Shown piece after piece: positions 8,401 through 18,623 of a stretch of 64,000 nt of DNA. Source of the DNA: an uncultured Verrucomicrobia subdivision 3 bacterium. Lineage in GTDB: Bacteria; Verrucomicrobiota; Verrucomicrobiia; Limisphaerales; UBA11358. The translations under genes were made by a program, and so were the position numbers. Below the pieces are notes generated by a model that had not been told where the DNA came from, searched no databases, and saw nothing but the letters and a program-made list of their open reading frames with translations. Where the stretch lies: contig CAIKKJ010000075.1 in assembly GCA_903827955.1 (NCBI GenBank), forward strand, positions 32,332 through 96,331, given 5' to 3'. Positions within the stretch are counted from its first letter, which is position 1; every line of letters begins with the position of its first letter.

Positions 8401-11400
8401 TTATTTTTTCTTCGCGTCGAGGCTTTTGCGGACGATCCGGGCCAGCGCATGCGGCAGATACGGCTTTTGCAAATAATTCAAATCCGGGTCAAGCTTGAAC
8501 CCCTTGCCCAGCGCATCGGCACCGTAGCCGGTGGAAAAAACGACTTTTAAATCCGGCTTCTCCGCCCACAGTTTTTCGGCCAGCTCGCGGCCGTTCATGC
8601 CGCCGGGCATGATGACATCGGTGAATACGAGCTGGATTTCGTTTTTGTAATCGCGCCAGATTTGCAGGGCGTTGTTGCCATCTACCGCCTGAAACACGCG
8701 GTAGCCGTGGCGGTTTAGCGTGCGGGTGATAATCTCGCGCAAGTCACGCTCGTCCTCGACCACGAGCACGGTCTCCGTGCCGCCGAGCGCGCGGAACTGC
8801 GTCTCGGTGGCGGCCTCAATCTCCGGTGCGAGCACGGCACTGGCGGGCAGAAAAATATTGAACGTGGTGCCCTTGCCCATTTCACTATCAATCTCAATCC
8901 AACCTTTGTGCTGTTTGACAATGCCATAGACGGTCGCCAAGCCAAGGCCTGTGCCTTTGCCAAGTTCCTTCGTGGTAAAAAACGGCTCAAAAATGCGCGG
9001 CAAATTTTCCGGCGGAATGCCATCGCCCGTGTCGGTGTGGCTCAAACAGACAAATTTTCCCGGCGTGGCCTCGACGGATTTGCGGATGTGCGCCGTGTCC
9101 ACGTCGCGCATCGAAATGCGGATTGCCAGCCGTCCGCCCCGCGGCATCGCGTCGCGCGAGTTCACGGACAGGTTCAATAAGATCTGTTCCAGCATCGTCG
9201 GGTCGGCCTCGACAATCGCCGGCTGGCCGTTGAAATGTATCTGCAACGCGATGTCCTCGCCGAGCAACCGGCTGAGCATTTCCTTCATGCCGCCAACCAC
9301 GCGATTCAAATCCAGCGGACGCGGATTGACGATTTGTTTGCGGCCGAACGCCAGCAACTGCCGGGTGAGACCAGCGGCGCGTTCGGATGCTTGCTTGATC
9401 TGGTTGGCGGAGACGAGCGCCTTCGGCTCCAGCGGCGTCATCGCCAGCAGCGATGCGTGCCCGAGGATGATGGTGAGGATGTTGTTGAAATCGTGCGCCA
9501 CGCCGCCGGCGAGCTGGCCGATGGCCTCCATCTTTTGCGACTGGCGCAATTGCTCTTCCAAGCGTTTATGCAGCGTGATGTCGCGGAATAGGCTCAACAG
9601 GAGGCGCGGCTTGCCGCCCGCGCTGACGTAGGAATCGGTGACTTCCAAAACCAGCCGGCGGCCATCTTGCAACACGGCCTGATGCTCCACATTACTACGG
9701 GCGATGCAAGCGGTGAAATTAGTGCGGTATTGAAGTAACACCTGTTCCGTGTCCGCATCTGCCGCGTAGGCCACGCTCAATGGCCGGCCTTCAAGTTTTT
9801 CCTGCGGCAGACCTACGAGGCGGCAATACGCGCCGTTCACCGCCACGATACTTCCGTTTTCATCGGTGAGCCGCATGCCGTCCACGGAATTTTCCCAGAC
9901 GGAGCGAAACAACGTTTCCGAGCTGCGCAACGCCATCTCCGCCGCATGGCGCTCGCTGACATCGCGGACATGGAACAGCAGTGCCGGGCGGCCCTCAAAT
10001 TCCACGCGCACCACGCGGCCCTCCACCGGAATGATGTTCCCGTTCGAGGCCACGCTTTCGCTCTCGAACCATTTGACTTCGCCGGCGGCGATCTTCACGA
10101 GATTTTCCCGTGCGTATTCGCGGCGCGACGGCGGGATGAGCTGCTCGATGGCGTTCTGGCCAATCAAAGCCTCACGCGGCAATCCATGCAACCGGCAGGC
10201 GGCGGCATTCACGTCCAACACATTCGCCTGCAAGTCCTCGACAAAAATTGCATCCGGCGAATTTTCAAACAGATCATGGAACCGCTGCTGGCTATGTCGC
10301 AATTCTTCCTCGGCGTGCACGCGCTGCAACGCGCCACCGCATTGATCGGCCAGTGTCTGCAACGTCTGCGCATCGTTAGCGGCAAAACTGTGCGACCGGC
10401 GGCTCTGGATGAATAGCACGCCGATGACGCGTTCGCCGTTGCGGATGGGTGCCACCATCGTGGTGCCGATTTTCTCGCCGGTTTCCTGCGCCGAAATCAC
10501 CTCCGCACCCCGGGTGACGACGCGGCGGACAATCGCATTCGCATGCTGCGGCTGGGTTGAGCCGGGGATTTCCACTCGTTTGCCGTCAATCGTCGTGATG
10601 GTCAGCAGCGAAACCACCTCGTCTTTTTCCGACGAATACAAATCCAACGCGAAATCATCCCAGCGGAACAGTTCGTCCGCCGCCTCGCAGATGAACATCG
10701 CCGCCTCGGCCGCCGTCGTGACCGCGCTCAACTGGTGGCTTAACTTTCCGAACAGCGCATTGTGGTGCGCGGCGCGACGGCGCACGGTCACATCCGTGGC
10801 CATTGTGAGCGCGGCGAGTTTGCCGTGAAAGGCGAGCGGCGACCAAACGACCTCCATGTCCATCGTCGTGCCGTCCTTGCGGCGATGACGCCAGACGAGG
10901 CCGCTGGCATTCGCGTCCGGCAACGCAGATTTGAGCTGGCCGGCAAACTCACCCGCGCGCAAATCCGCGAGGCTCATCTTCAAAAATTCATCGCGCGCGT
11001 AGCCGTAGTGCTGCACCGCCGCCTCGTTGATCTCCAAAATTTTCAATGTTTCCAGATCGAAGACCCACATCGGATGCGGGTTGCCCTGGAACAAAAGCCG
11101 GTATTGTTTCTCACTGCGCTTGAGTTCCTCCTGCGTCTCATGGCGCAAGACGCGTTCCGCCGCCTCGGCCACCGCCCGGCGCACGGCGGACGGCAGACGG
11201 TCGCGGTTTTGTTTGAGGACGTAGTCCGTCGCGCCGGCCTTGAGGCTTTCAATGGCCGCGTGTTCACCAATGGTGCCGGACATCAGGATGAATGGCAGGA
11301 GCGGAAGTTTTTCGCGGACGATTTTCAACGCGTCCAGCCCCGTGAAGTCCGGCAGCTTGTAATCCGAGATGAGCACATCCCATTTCTGCGACTCGAGCGC

Positions 11401-11532
11401 TGCGAGAAATTCCGCGCGGTTGCTGACCAGCCGGATGTCCGCCGACAGGCTGTCGTGCTCCAGCAAATCGCGCACCAGCAGCGCGTCGGCCGGGTTGTCT
11501 TCCAGATGCAGGATGCGGAGCGTTGGGTTCAT
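8401..11532 (-). CDS. Hybrid sensor histidine kinase/response regulator (REC-PAS-GAF-PAS-PAS-HisKA-HATPase-REC)
   Basis: N-terminal [18 protein letters not shown] receiver, PAS segments, [22 protein letters not shown]-box, [19 protein letters not shown]-terminal [14 protein letters not shown] receiver. Confidence 0.92.
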   Translation of the reverse strand: MNPTLRILHLEDNPADALLVRDLLEHDSLSADIRLVSNRAEFLAALESQKWDVLISDYKLPDFTGLDALKIVREKLPLLPFILMSGTIGEHAAIESLKAGATDYVLKQNRDRLPSAVRRAVAEAAERVLRHETQEELKRSEKQYRLLFQGNPHPMWVFDLETLKILEINEAAVQHYGYARDEFLKMSLADLRAGEFAGQLKSALPDANASGLVWRHRRKDGTTMDMEVVWSPLAFHGKLAALTMATDVTVRRRAAHHNALFGKLSHQLSAVTTAAEAAMFICEAADELFRWDDFALDLYSSEKDEVVSLLTITTIDGKRVEIPGSTQPQHANAIVRRVVTRGAEVISAQETGEKIGTTMVAPIRNGERVIGVLFIQSRRSHSFAANDAQTLQTLADQCGGALQRVHAEEELRHSQQRFHDLFENSPDAIFVEDLQANVLDVNAAACRLHGLPREALIGQNAIEQLIPPSRREYARENLVKIAAGEVKWFESESVASNGNIIPVEGRVVRVEFEGRPALLFHVRDVSERHAAEMALRSSETLFRSVWENSVDGMRLTDENGSIVAVNGAYCRLVGLPQEKLEGRPLSVAYAADADTEQVLLQYRTNFTACIARSNVEHQAVLQDGRRLVLEVTDSYVSAGGKPRLLLSLFRDITLHKRLEEQLRQSQKMEAIGQLAGGVAHDFNNILTIILGHASLLAMTPLEPKALVSANQIKQASERAAGLTRQLLAFGRKQIVNPRPLDLNRVVGGMKEMLSRLLGEDIALQIHFNGQPAIVEADPTMLEQILLNLSVNSRDAMPRGGRLAIRISMRDVDTAHIRKSVEATPGKFVCLSHTDTGDGIPPENLPRIFEPFFTTKELGKGTGLGLATVYGIVKQHKGWIEIDSEMGKGTTFNIFLPASAVLAPEIEAATETQFRALGGTETVLVVEDERDLREIITRTLNRHGYRVFQAVDGNNALQIWRDYKNEIQLVFTDVIMPGGMNGRELAEKLWAEKPDLKVVFSTGYGADALGKGFKLDPDLNYLQKPYLPHALARIVRKSLDAKKK

Positions 11533-11702
11533 TCCGAAAAATTTCTCCAAAACGAGCAAATTTCACGCCGCACACACGGCATCACGGTAAAAGAGCAGCC
11601 GGCGACAAAAATGTAAAGAACAGACGGTTTTCCGAGCCAATCCCACGCAGAGCGCCGAAATGGGCGCGTTCAAGATTGGGACAGAATGAAAGTTTTTAGA
11701 CG

Positions 11703-11730
11703 TTGACTTCTCCAACGCATCCGCTAGATT
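11703..11730 (+). promoter_or_regulatory. Putative sigma70-type promoter of rpsT
   Basis: TTGACT-N16-TAGATT, followed by TTGCGGCCTTTTA; ATG at 11761. Confidence 0.5.
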
Positions 11731-11760
11731 TTGCGGCCTTTTACGCAACTAGAATAATTT

Positions 11761-12039
11761 ATGCCGAACACGAAGTCAGCCGAACGCCGCATGCGCGGCA
11801 GCGCCCGCAAAAACCTGCACAACCGCAGCATCGCCTCCAACCTGCGCCGCGTGGAAAAAGAATTCCGCGCCGTGGTTGCCGCCGGCAAAAAAGATGAAGC
11901 GGTCAAGCTGCTCCCCGGCGTTCATTCCGCCTACGATAAGGCCGTGAAATCCGGCGTCGTCAAGCGCCCCACCGCCAACCGCAAGAAATCACGTCTAGCG
12001 CTCACGCTAGCCGCCAAGCCAGCCGCCGCGAAGAAATAA
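11761..12039 (+). CDS. rpsT: 30S ribosomal protein S20
   Basis: MPNTKSAERRMRGSARKNLHNRSIASNLRR...KRPTANRKKSRLA. Confidence 0.95.
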   Translation: MPNTKSAERRMRGSARKNLHNRSIASNLRRVEKEFRAVVAAGKKDEAVKLLPGVHSAYDKAVKSGVVKRPTANRKKSRLALTLAAKPAAAKK

Positions 12040-12060
12040 TTTTCCGCAAACGAAAATAAA

Positions 12061-12091
12061 AAGCCGGAGCAATTTTGCTCCGGCTTTTTTG
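12061..12091. terminator. Bidirectional intrinsic terminator between rpsT and aspS
   Basis: aagccggagcaattttgctccggcttttttg; 10-bp stem, T-run on + strand, A-rich left flank. Confidence 0.85.
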
Positions 12092-12116
12092 TTTTTCAAA
12101 GTTTCGGCAATCTGCC

Positions 12117-13949
12117 TCACGCCTTGACCGGACTCGCTGCTGGAGCCGGAGCGGCGGCTGGCTTCACTTTCACTTCGATGTAAAGGTCGCGCAGCTGCTT
12201 CGGTGAAACCTGACTCGGTGAATCGGTCATCATGCAAGTGCCCTTCGCGGTTTTCGGGAAGGCGATGACGTCGCGGATACTAGACGTGCCACACAGAATC
12301 GCGATGAGTCGGTCGAAGCCCAGAGCGATGCCGCCGTGCGGGGGCGCACCATATTTGAACGCGTCCAGCATGTAGCCGAAACGCAATTTCGTTTCTTCCG
12401 GCGGAATGGCGAGCAGTTCCTCGAAGATGGTTTTCTGCACGTCGGGCTGGTGGATACGAATGGAGCCGCCACCGAGTTCCACGCCGTTCACCACGATGTC
12501 GTAGTGCTGGCCGCGAACTTTCTTCGGGTCGGTCTTGAGCAACGGAACGTCCTCGGCCACGGGCGCGGTGAACGGATGATGGCTGGAATACCAGCGGTTT
12601 TGTTCGCGGTCGAAACCAAGCAGCGGAAATTCGATGACCCAGAGAAAATTAAATTGTTTCGGATCAATCACCAGCTTGCCCTGCGTCTTCAAAACGTCGG
12701 CGCAATACAAACGGATCTTGCCGAGAATTTCGCAGGCGTTGAGCCATTGGTCGGCGGCGAACAAAATCAAATCGCCTTCCTGAATCGCCAGCTTCTGTGT
12801 GAGCGCGGCCTTCTCGGCCTCGCTGAAAAATTTCACGATGGGTGATTTCCATTCCCCGTTTTCCACTTTGATGAACGCAAGGCCTTTCGCGCCAAAACTC
12901 TTGGCGTATTCGGTCATCGTCTCGATCTGGCCTTGCGTCGCGCCGGCCATGCCTTTCGCGTTGAGCGCTTTCACCACGCCGCCGTTGGCGATGGTGCCGC
13001 TGAACACTTTGAACGTGCTCGCTTTGAAATCTTCCGTCATGTCCACCAGCTCCATGCCAAAGCGCGTGTCGGGCTTATCAATGCCGTAGCGGTTCAGCGC
13101 TTCCTCGAAAGAGATGCGCTTAAACGGCGTCGGCACGTCCATGTTCAACGCCGTTTTCCAGACGCGCTTGAGCAAGCCTTCGATGAGCGGATAAATATCT
13201 TCGCGATCAATGAAGCTCATCTCGATATCTACCTGCGTGAACTCGGGCTGGCGATCCGCGCGCAAATCTTCATCGCGATAGCAGCGGGCGAGTTGGAAAT
13301 ATTTTTCCACGCCGGCGACCATCAAGATTTGTTTGAACTGCTGCGGCGATTGCGGCAACGCATAAAACGTCCCGGCCTCGCGACGGTTCGGCACAAGAAA
13401 CTCGCGCGCACCTTCGGGCGTGGACTTGAAGAGCGTCGGCGTTTCGACTTCGAGGAAGCCTTGTTCGTCCATGTAGCTGCGCGTGGCGATGGCGACTTTG
13501 CTGCGGACTTTTAGGTTGCGCGCCATTTCCGGACGGCGCAGGTCGAGATAGCGATACTGCAAACGCAATTCCTCGTTCACCTTGCTGGCGACTTCGGGAT
13601 CGTCCACCGCGAACGGCAGCACTTCCGCCATGTTCAAGACTTCGAACGCGGTGATGCCGACTTCGATTTCGCCGGTGGGGATTTTAGAATTGTTCGTGCC
13701 TTCGGGACGGTGACGCACCTTGCCGGTGAGGCTCACGACGCATTCGCTGCGGAGCGACGCGGCTTGCGTGAAAAGTTCCGGCGTCAAATCGCTCGGATCA
13801 AAAACCGTTTGCGTGCGGCCTTCGCGGTCGCGGATGTCGATGAAGATGAGGCCGCCGAGATCGCGGCGGGAATGGACCCAACCCGAGAGCGTGACGGTTT
13901 GCCCGATGTGAGCCGGGCGCAGTTCGTTGCAATGATGCGTGCGTTTCAT
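12117..13949 (-). CDS. aspS: Aspartyl-tRNA synthetase
   Basis: MKRTHHCNELRPAHIGQTVTLSGWVHSRRDLGGLIFIDIRDREG; PQSPQQFKQILM; GFDRLIAILCG; 610 aa bacterial type. Confidence 0.96.
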   Translation of the reverse strand: MKRTHHCNELRPAHIGQTVTLSGWVHSRRDLGGLIFIDIRDREGRTQTVFDPSDLTPELFTQAASLRSECVVSLTGKVRHRPEGTNNSKIPTGEIEVGITAFEVLNMAEVLPFAVDDPEVASKVNEELRLQYRYLDLRRPEMARNLKVRSKVAIATRSYMDEQGFLEVETPTLFKSTPEGAREFLVPNRREAGTFYALPQSPQQFKQILMVAGVEKYFQLARCYRDEDLRADRQPEFTQVDIEMSFIDREDIYPLIEGLLKRVWKTALNMDVPTPFKRISFEEALNRYGIDKPDTRFGMELVDMTEDFKASTFKVFSGTIANGGVVKALNAKGMAGATQGQIETMTEYAKSFGAKGLAFIKVENGEWKSPIVKFFSEAEKAALTQKLAIQEGDLILFAADQWLNACEILGKIRLYCADVLKTQGKLVIDPKQFNFLWVIEFPLLGFDREQNRWYSSHHPFTAPVAEDVPLLKTDPKKVRGQHYDIVVNGVELGGGSIRIHQPDVQKTIFEELLAIPPEETKLRFGYMLDAFKYGAPPHGGIALGFDRLIAILCGTSSIRDVIAFPKTAKGTCMMTDSPSQVSPKQLRDLYIEVKVKPAAAPAPAASPVKA

Positions 13950-14044
13950 GAAATTATTCGCCAGAGCGAACAGGAATCTTGGCTGGAAACGCCACAGTTT
14001 TCAAAGACTTTTTGCGTTCGTCAGCGGGTGCGCGCTAGCCGGCA

Positions 14045-14647
14045 TCATTGCGCCCGGACGCGGATGAAGACATTATTGCCGGGCGGCTTGCCGCAGATGA
14101 CGTCGTTGGTGCCGTTCGGTGCGGCGTTGGTCTGGACGACGGTGAGGGCAAACCAGTTGGTCGAGGCGAGGTTGGTGTTGTATTCCGGAAAATAGGAAAA
14201 CGTGTTCGAGCCGGTAAACTTGAGATTCAAATTGGTGCCGACCGCGAACGTGAGAATTTTCGGCGGCAACGGCGTGGGCGGGTTCACCATCACGATGCTG
14301 CCGTTAAAACCATGAATGCCGCAGTAGTAGAAGCAATCGGAGGCGTTTGCCGGCACCGCGAACGTGACCGTTCCCGAACTCGTGTTCTCGCCCGTCACGC
14401 CGGCTGGAACTGTTCCAAAAACTGTCGCACCAATTCTAAACGGATGGAAACCAGCCGTGTTCACCGCGAAGGTGTAAGTTTTGCCGCGCTGCAAGGTGAT
14501 GGTGGGATTTCCGTTCACGCCATTGATCAAGAAGGCGAATTGTGAACCGGGCGTGGTGACGCTGAAATCCGCCGCCTGCGCTGCGGGCGTAACCGCCGTC
14601 AACCACAGCAGGCCAAAGGTGAATAAAATCAGGTTTTTTAATTTCAT
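14045..14647 (-). CDS. Secreted cupredoxin-like protein
   Basis: Signal peptide; GKTYTFAVNTAGFHPFRIG ... DCFYYCGIHGFNGSIVMV gives His/Cys/His/Met type-1 copper ligand pattern. Confidence 0.75.
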   Translation of the reverse strand: MKLKNLILFTFGLLWLTAVTPAAQAADFSVTTPGSQFAFLINGVNGNPTITLQRGKTYTFAVNTAGFHPFRIGATVFGTVPAGVTGENTSSGTVTFAVPANASDCFYYCGIHGFNGSIVMVNPPTPLPPKILTFAVGTNLNLKFTGSNTFSYFPEYNTNLASTNWFALTVVQTNAAPNGTNDVICGKPPGNNVFIRVRAQ

Positions 14648-14710
14648 GGTAAAGTAAGGATGCTTTCATTTCCGATTTGTTCCAGACAATTTCACCCCCA
14701 AATTCCGCGA

Positions 14711-14738
14711 TTGAGTCAGGGGATTTCTTGCGTATCAT
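14711..14738 (+). promoter_or_regulatory. Putative sigma70-type promoter of leuS
   Basis: TTGAGT-N16-TATCAT shortly before ATG at 14749. Confidence 0.45.
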
Positions 14739-14748
14739 TCAGCGCTCT

Positions 14749-17700
14749 ATGTCCAGCAGCCGCAGACAATATCCGTTTCACCTGATCGAACCCAAGTGGC
14801 AGCAAACTTGGGAGCAGCAGCAGGCTTTCCGCGCGTTTAATCCGAACGAGGAAATTCCCGCGAACCATCCTTTCGCCGTGCGCCATAAGCTTTCCGGCAA
14901 AGTTTCCGCCACGCAACTGCCTGAAAAATTTTACATCCTCGACATGTTTCCGTATCCGAGCGGCGCGGGCTTACACGTCGGGCATCCCGAAGGCTATACA
15001 GCCACGGACATTCTCGCGCGCTACCGTCGCGCGTGCGGATTCAACGTGCTGCATCCGATGGGCTGGGATTCGTTCGGTTTGCCTGCCGAGCAATACGCCG
15101 TCAAGACCGGCCAGCATCCGCGCGTGACGACCGAGGCGAACATCGCCAACTTCACGCGCCAGATCAAGAGTCTCGGCTTCAGCTACGACTGGTCGCGCGA
15201 ACTCGCCACGACGGATGTGGAATATTTCAAGTGGACGCAGTGGATTTTCCTAAAGCTTTACAATTCGTGGTTCAATCCCGAAACGAACAGGGCTGAACCG
15301 ATTGAAACGCTGAAATTTCCGGCAGAATTGGAATCAACGTCGGTGGGGCGAGCGTCCTCGCGAGCCGACGCGTGGGACGGCTCGTCAGTAGCCTCGCCCC
15401 ACCAAGACCTCGAATCGCGCCGCCGCGCTTATCGCGATTCCAAACGCCTCGCCTATGTCAGCGAAGCGCCGGTGAACTGGTGTCCTGAACTCGGCACGGT
15501 GCTGGCCAATGAGGAAGTCATAGACGGCAAGAGCGAAGTCGGCGGCTTTCCAGTCATCCGCAAGCCGATGCGCCAATGGATGCTCCGCATCACCGCCTAC
15601 GCCGAGAAATTGCTGGCCGACCTCGACACGATTGACTGGAGCGATTCGCTCAAGGAAATGCAGCGGAACTGGATTGGGGGCAGCGAAGGCGCGGAAGTAG
15701 AATTTCGAGCTGGTGGAAAATATGTTCGGCGCAGCGATAATGCCGAATCAGAATTTCAAATAGGCCCAAAAATTCCAGTGTTCACAACACGTCCAGACAC
15801 GTTGTGCGGCGCAACCTATTTGGTCATGTCGCCAGAAAATAAATTGTTGGATGAAATTGTCGAAGACAAATGGCCGTTTTGGGCATACGCAGAATTGAAA
15901 GGAACGTCATTATTTGGCAAAGAGCCGGCAACGCCAAAGGAAGCTCTGGAATTGTATCGCAAATATGCGGCTTCAAAGAGCGATTTGGAACGAACTGATC
16001 TCAATCGAGAAAAAACAGGCGTGTATATTGGCGAATCAGCGGTTGAACCCATTCGCGAAAACATAATCCCCATCTTTGTCGCAGATTATGTTTTAGCAAA
16101 CTACGGGACGGGCGCAATAATGGCTGTTCCAGCCCACGACGAGCGTGATTGGGAATTTGCGAAAAAATACCGACTGTCAATTCGCGCGGTCGTCATGCCA
16201 CCGGACGAATGGCTCATGAACGCGGTCGGTTCACCGCCGGCGGAATGGTTCACTAACGCATTCAAACTTTTGAACTTGTCAATGGATTCAATGGATTTGC
16301 TGACGGCAGCACGGAAGTTATACGAGCGAGACTGCGGTCTTTTCCCTTATCCGTTTGTTGGAACTGGCACTGCAATTAATTCCAGTGGGACTGATGATCT
16401 CCAAGTTAATGGCTTATCCACCGCCGAAGCCAAAGCGAAAATCACCGCTTGGCTCGAAGAAAAAAAACTCGGCAAGCGCACCATCAACTACAAATTGCGC
16501 GACTGGCTGTTCAGCCGCCAGCGTTACTGGGGCGAACCGTTCCCGATTGTTTGGAAAAAGGACGCCGCCGGGAATTTGCACCACGAAGCATTGCCGGAAA
16601 GTTCGTTGCCACTGTTGCCGCCGTCGCTCGAAGATTACAAGCCCACTGCCGACGGCCAGCCACCGCTCGCCCGCGCGAAGGATTGGTTGAATCTGCCCGA
16701 CGGTTCCGTGCGCGAAACGAACACCATGCCGCAGTGGGCCGGCTCGTGCTGGTATTATTTGCGTTACACCGATGCGAAGAACGTGCAGTCGTTCGTCGGC
16801 AAGGATGCGGACAATTATTGGATGGCCTCGAATGGCAAGGCGGCGGGCGTGGACCTTTACGTCGGCGGCACGGAACACGCCGTGTTGCATCTGCTTTACG
16901 CGCGGTTCTGGCACAAAGTTTTGTTCGACCTCGGCCACGTTTCGACGCCCGAACCGTTTTACAAACTCGTCAATCAAGGTCTTATCCTCGGCGAGGATAT
17001 GCAGAAGATGTCCAAGGCTCGTGGTAATGTGGTGAATCCTGACGCTGTCGTCGAAGAATACGGCGCGGATGCGCTCCGGCTTTACGAGATGTTCATGGGG
17101 CCGTTGCAGGACACCAAGCCATGGAACACCAAGGGCGTCGAAGGCGTCTATCGTTTCCTCGGCCGCGCGTGGCGTTTGTTCGTGGACGAGAAAGCGGAAA
17201 CGGCTTTTGAACAGGCTGAGACTACGACTGAACCGTCCAAGCACGCAGAGTTGCTTGATTTAATTTTACTCGATGGCGGCATTACCGACACGGACGCCAC
17301 GCCCGCGCAACTCAAGACACTCCACGCCTGCATCAAAAAAGTCACTGAGGATTTGGACGGCATGCGCTTCAACACAGCGATTTCCGCGATGATGGTGTTC
17401 ATCAACGAGGCGATGACGTGGCAGACGAAGCCGTTGTCGGTGATGAAAACTTTTCTGCAACTGCTCGCGCCGTTCGCGCCGCACATCGCGGAAGAATTGT
17501 GGGCGCGGCTGCATTCCACGTTCGGCCAAACCGCGCCGTCACTGGCTTATGCGGTGTGGCCGAAGTTTGATGCGGCTTTGCTCGTCGAAAGCGAGATCGA
17601 ACTGCCGGTGCAAGTGAATGGCAAGTTCCGTGACACGATCAAGGTGGCGGTGGACGCCGATAACACAGCCATCGAGGCGGCGGCGAAAGCTTCGGAAAAA

Positions 17701-17781
17701 GTCCAAACGTTTATCGCAGGCAAGGCCATCAAGAAAGTCATCATCGTGCCGAAGCGGATGGTGAATTTAATTGTCGGCTAA
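14749..17781 (+). CDS. leuS: Leucyl-tRNA synthetase
   Basis: MSSSRRQYPFHLIEPKWQQTWEQQQAF; MFPYPSGAGLHVGHPEGYTATDI; TTRPDTLCGATYLVMSPE; KMSKARGNVVNPD. Confidence 0.96.
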   Translation: MSSSRRQYPFHLIEPKWQQTWEQQQAFRAFNPNEEIPANHPFAVRHKLSGKVSATQLPEKFYILDMFPYPSGAGLHVGHPEGYTATDILARYRRACGFNVLHPMGWDSFGLPAEQYAVKTGQHPRVTTEANIANFTRQIKSLGFSYDWSRELATTDVEYFKWTQWIFLKLYNSWFNPETNRAEPIETLKFPAELESTSVGRASSRADAWDGSSVASPHQDLESRRRAYRDSKRLAYVSEAPVNWCPELGTVLANEEVIDGKSEVGGFPVIRKPMRQWMLRITAYAEKLLADLDTIDWSDSLKEMQRNWIGGSEGAEVEFRAGGKYVRRSDNAESEFQIGPKIPVFTTRPDTLCGATYLVMSPENKLLDEIVEDKWPFWAYAELKGTSLFGKEPATPKEALELYRKYAASKSDLERTDLNREKTGVYIGESAVEPIRENIIPIFVADYVLANYGTGAIMAVPAHDERDWEFAKKYRLSIRAVVMPPDEWLMNAVGSPPAEWFTNAFKLLNLSMDSMDLLTAARKLYERDCGLFPYPFVGTGTAINSSGTDDLQVNGLSTAEAKAKITAWLEEKKLGKRTINYKLRDWLFSRQRYWGEPFPIVWKKDAAGNLHHEALPESSLPLLPPSLEDYKPTADGQPPLARAKDWLNLPDGSVRETNTMPQWAGSCWYYLRYTDAKNVQSFVGKDADNYWMASNGKAAGVDLYVGGTEHAVLHLLYARFWHKVLFDLGHVSTPEPFYKLVNQGLILGEDMQKMSKARGNVVNPDAVVEEYGADALRLYEMFMGPLQDTKPWNTKGVEGVYRFLGRAWRLFVDEKAETAFEQAETTTEPSKHAELLDLILLDGGITDTDATPAQLKTLHACIKKVTEDLDGMRFNTAISAMMVFINEAMTWQTKPLSVMKTFLQLLAPFAPHIAEELWARLHSTFGQTAPSLAYAVWPKFDAALLVESEIELPVQVNGKFRDTIKVAVDADNTAIEAAAKASEKVQTFIAGKAIKKVIIVPKRMVNLIVG
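15342..15403. repeat. 62-bp imperfect palindrome inserted in leuS
   Basis: ggtggggcgagcgtcctcgcgagccg ... cggctcgtcagtagcctcgccccacc; arms about 21/26 complementary; encodes in-frame SVGRASSRADAWDGSSVASPHQ. Confidence 0.75.
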
Positions 17782-17858
17782 AACTTGGTTGAACGGTGAA
17801 AGTGTGGATGAAGGTTGAATTGCACCGGGCAACCTTCTAGTGTGAACTAGAAATTCCC

Positions 17859-18533
17859 ATGAGCAACCCGCCCATCATCCAAGGTTCACCAGTGCTTCAG
17901 TCCGACCCGCCGTTACGCGGGGCGGTGGCACTCGGTCTCACAGTTTTTCTGATCGTGATGATCATCAGCACCGCGATCACCTTTGTTTTGCCGGAGTCGT
18001 ATTCCAGCACGGCGCGAATCAAGGTGGAAATCACGCCGGCGAATCGCGGCCCTAATTTTCTTCAAACCGAATTTGAAGTCATCCAGTCACAAATCGTGTT
18101 GAGCAATGTGGTCCGGCAGTTGAACTTGAACGATTATTGGGGGAAGAAATATTTCAACGGCGAAACCCTCAAGACCACCGAGTCTTTGCAAATCTTGAAA
18201 GCCCGATTGAGCTTGGAAAGTGTTCGTGGCGCCGACCTCATCGCCATCACCGCTTTCAGTGACGACCGGCGGGAAGCCGCCCAAATCGCCAACGCCATTG
18301 CCACCGCCTACCAGAATTTTTGCAGCGAACGACAAAAGGCCGATGGCGCGAAGCCGCTTGATCCACGCATCATCGCTGATGCGATGGTAATCTTCGTCGA
18401 CCCCGCTGAACCGGCTTCCAAGCCGTGCAAACCAAACAAACCACTGAACCTCGCGCTCGGTGCGATAGCGGGCGCTGGTCTCGGTGCCATGGCCGGTGGT
18501 TTGCTGCTGCTGTTTCGGCGCGGACAAAGATAA
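17859..18533 (+). CDS. Wzz/chain-length-determinant-like membrane protein
   Basis: N- and C-terminal TM segments around a Wzz-like YSSTARIKVEITPANRGPNFLQTEFEVIQSQIVLSNVV domain. Confidence 0.75.
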   Translation: MSNPPIIQGSPVLQSDPPLRGAVALGLTVFLIVMIISTAITFVLPESYSSTARIKVEITPANRGPNFLQTEFEVIQSQIVLSNVVRQLNLNDYWGKKYFNGETLKTTESLQILKARLSLESVRGADLIAITAFSDDRREAAQIANAIATAYQNFCSERQKADGAKPLDPRIIADAMVIFVDPAEPASKPCKPNKPLNLALGAIAGAGLGAMAGGLLLLFRRGQR

Positions 18534-18623
18534 TTCTGCGAAGTTGCTGTTAGCTGAATTGTCAGAATTAAAAATCAGCCAACCCAATTTTGAAAACCTG
18601 GTCAACTCTGTCCAAGCCTTCGG

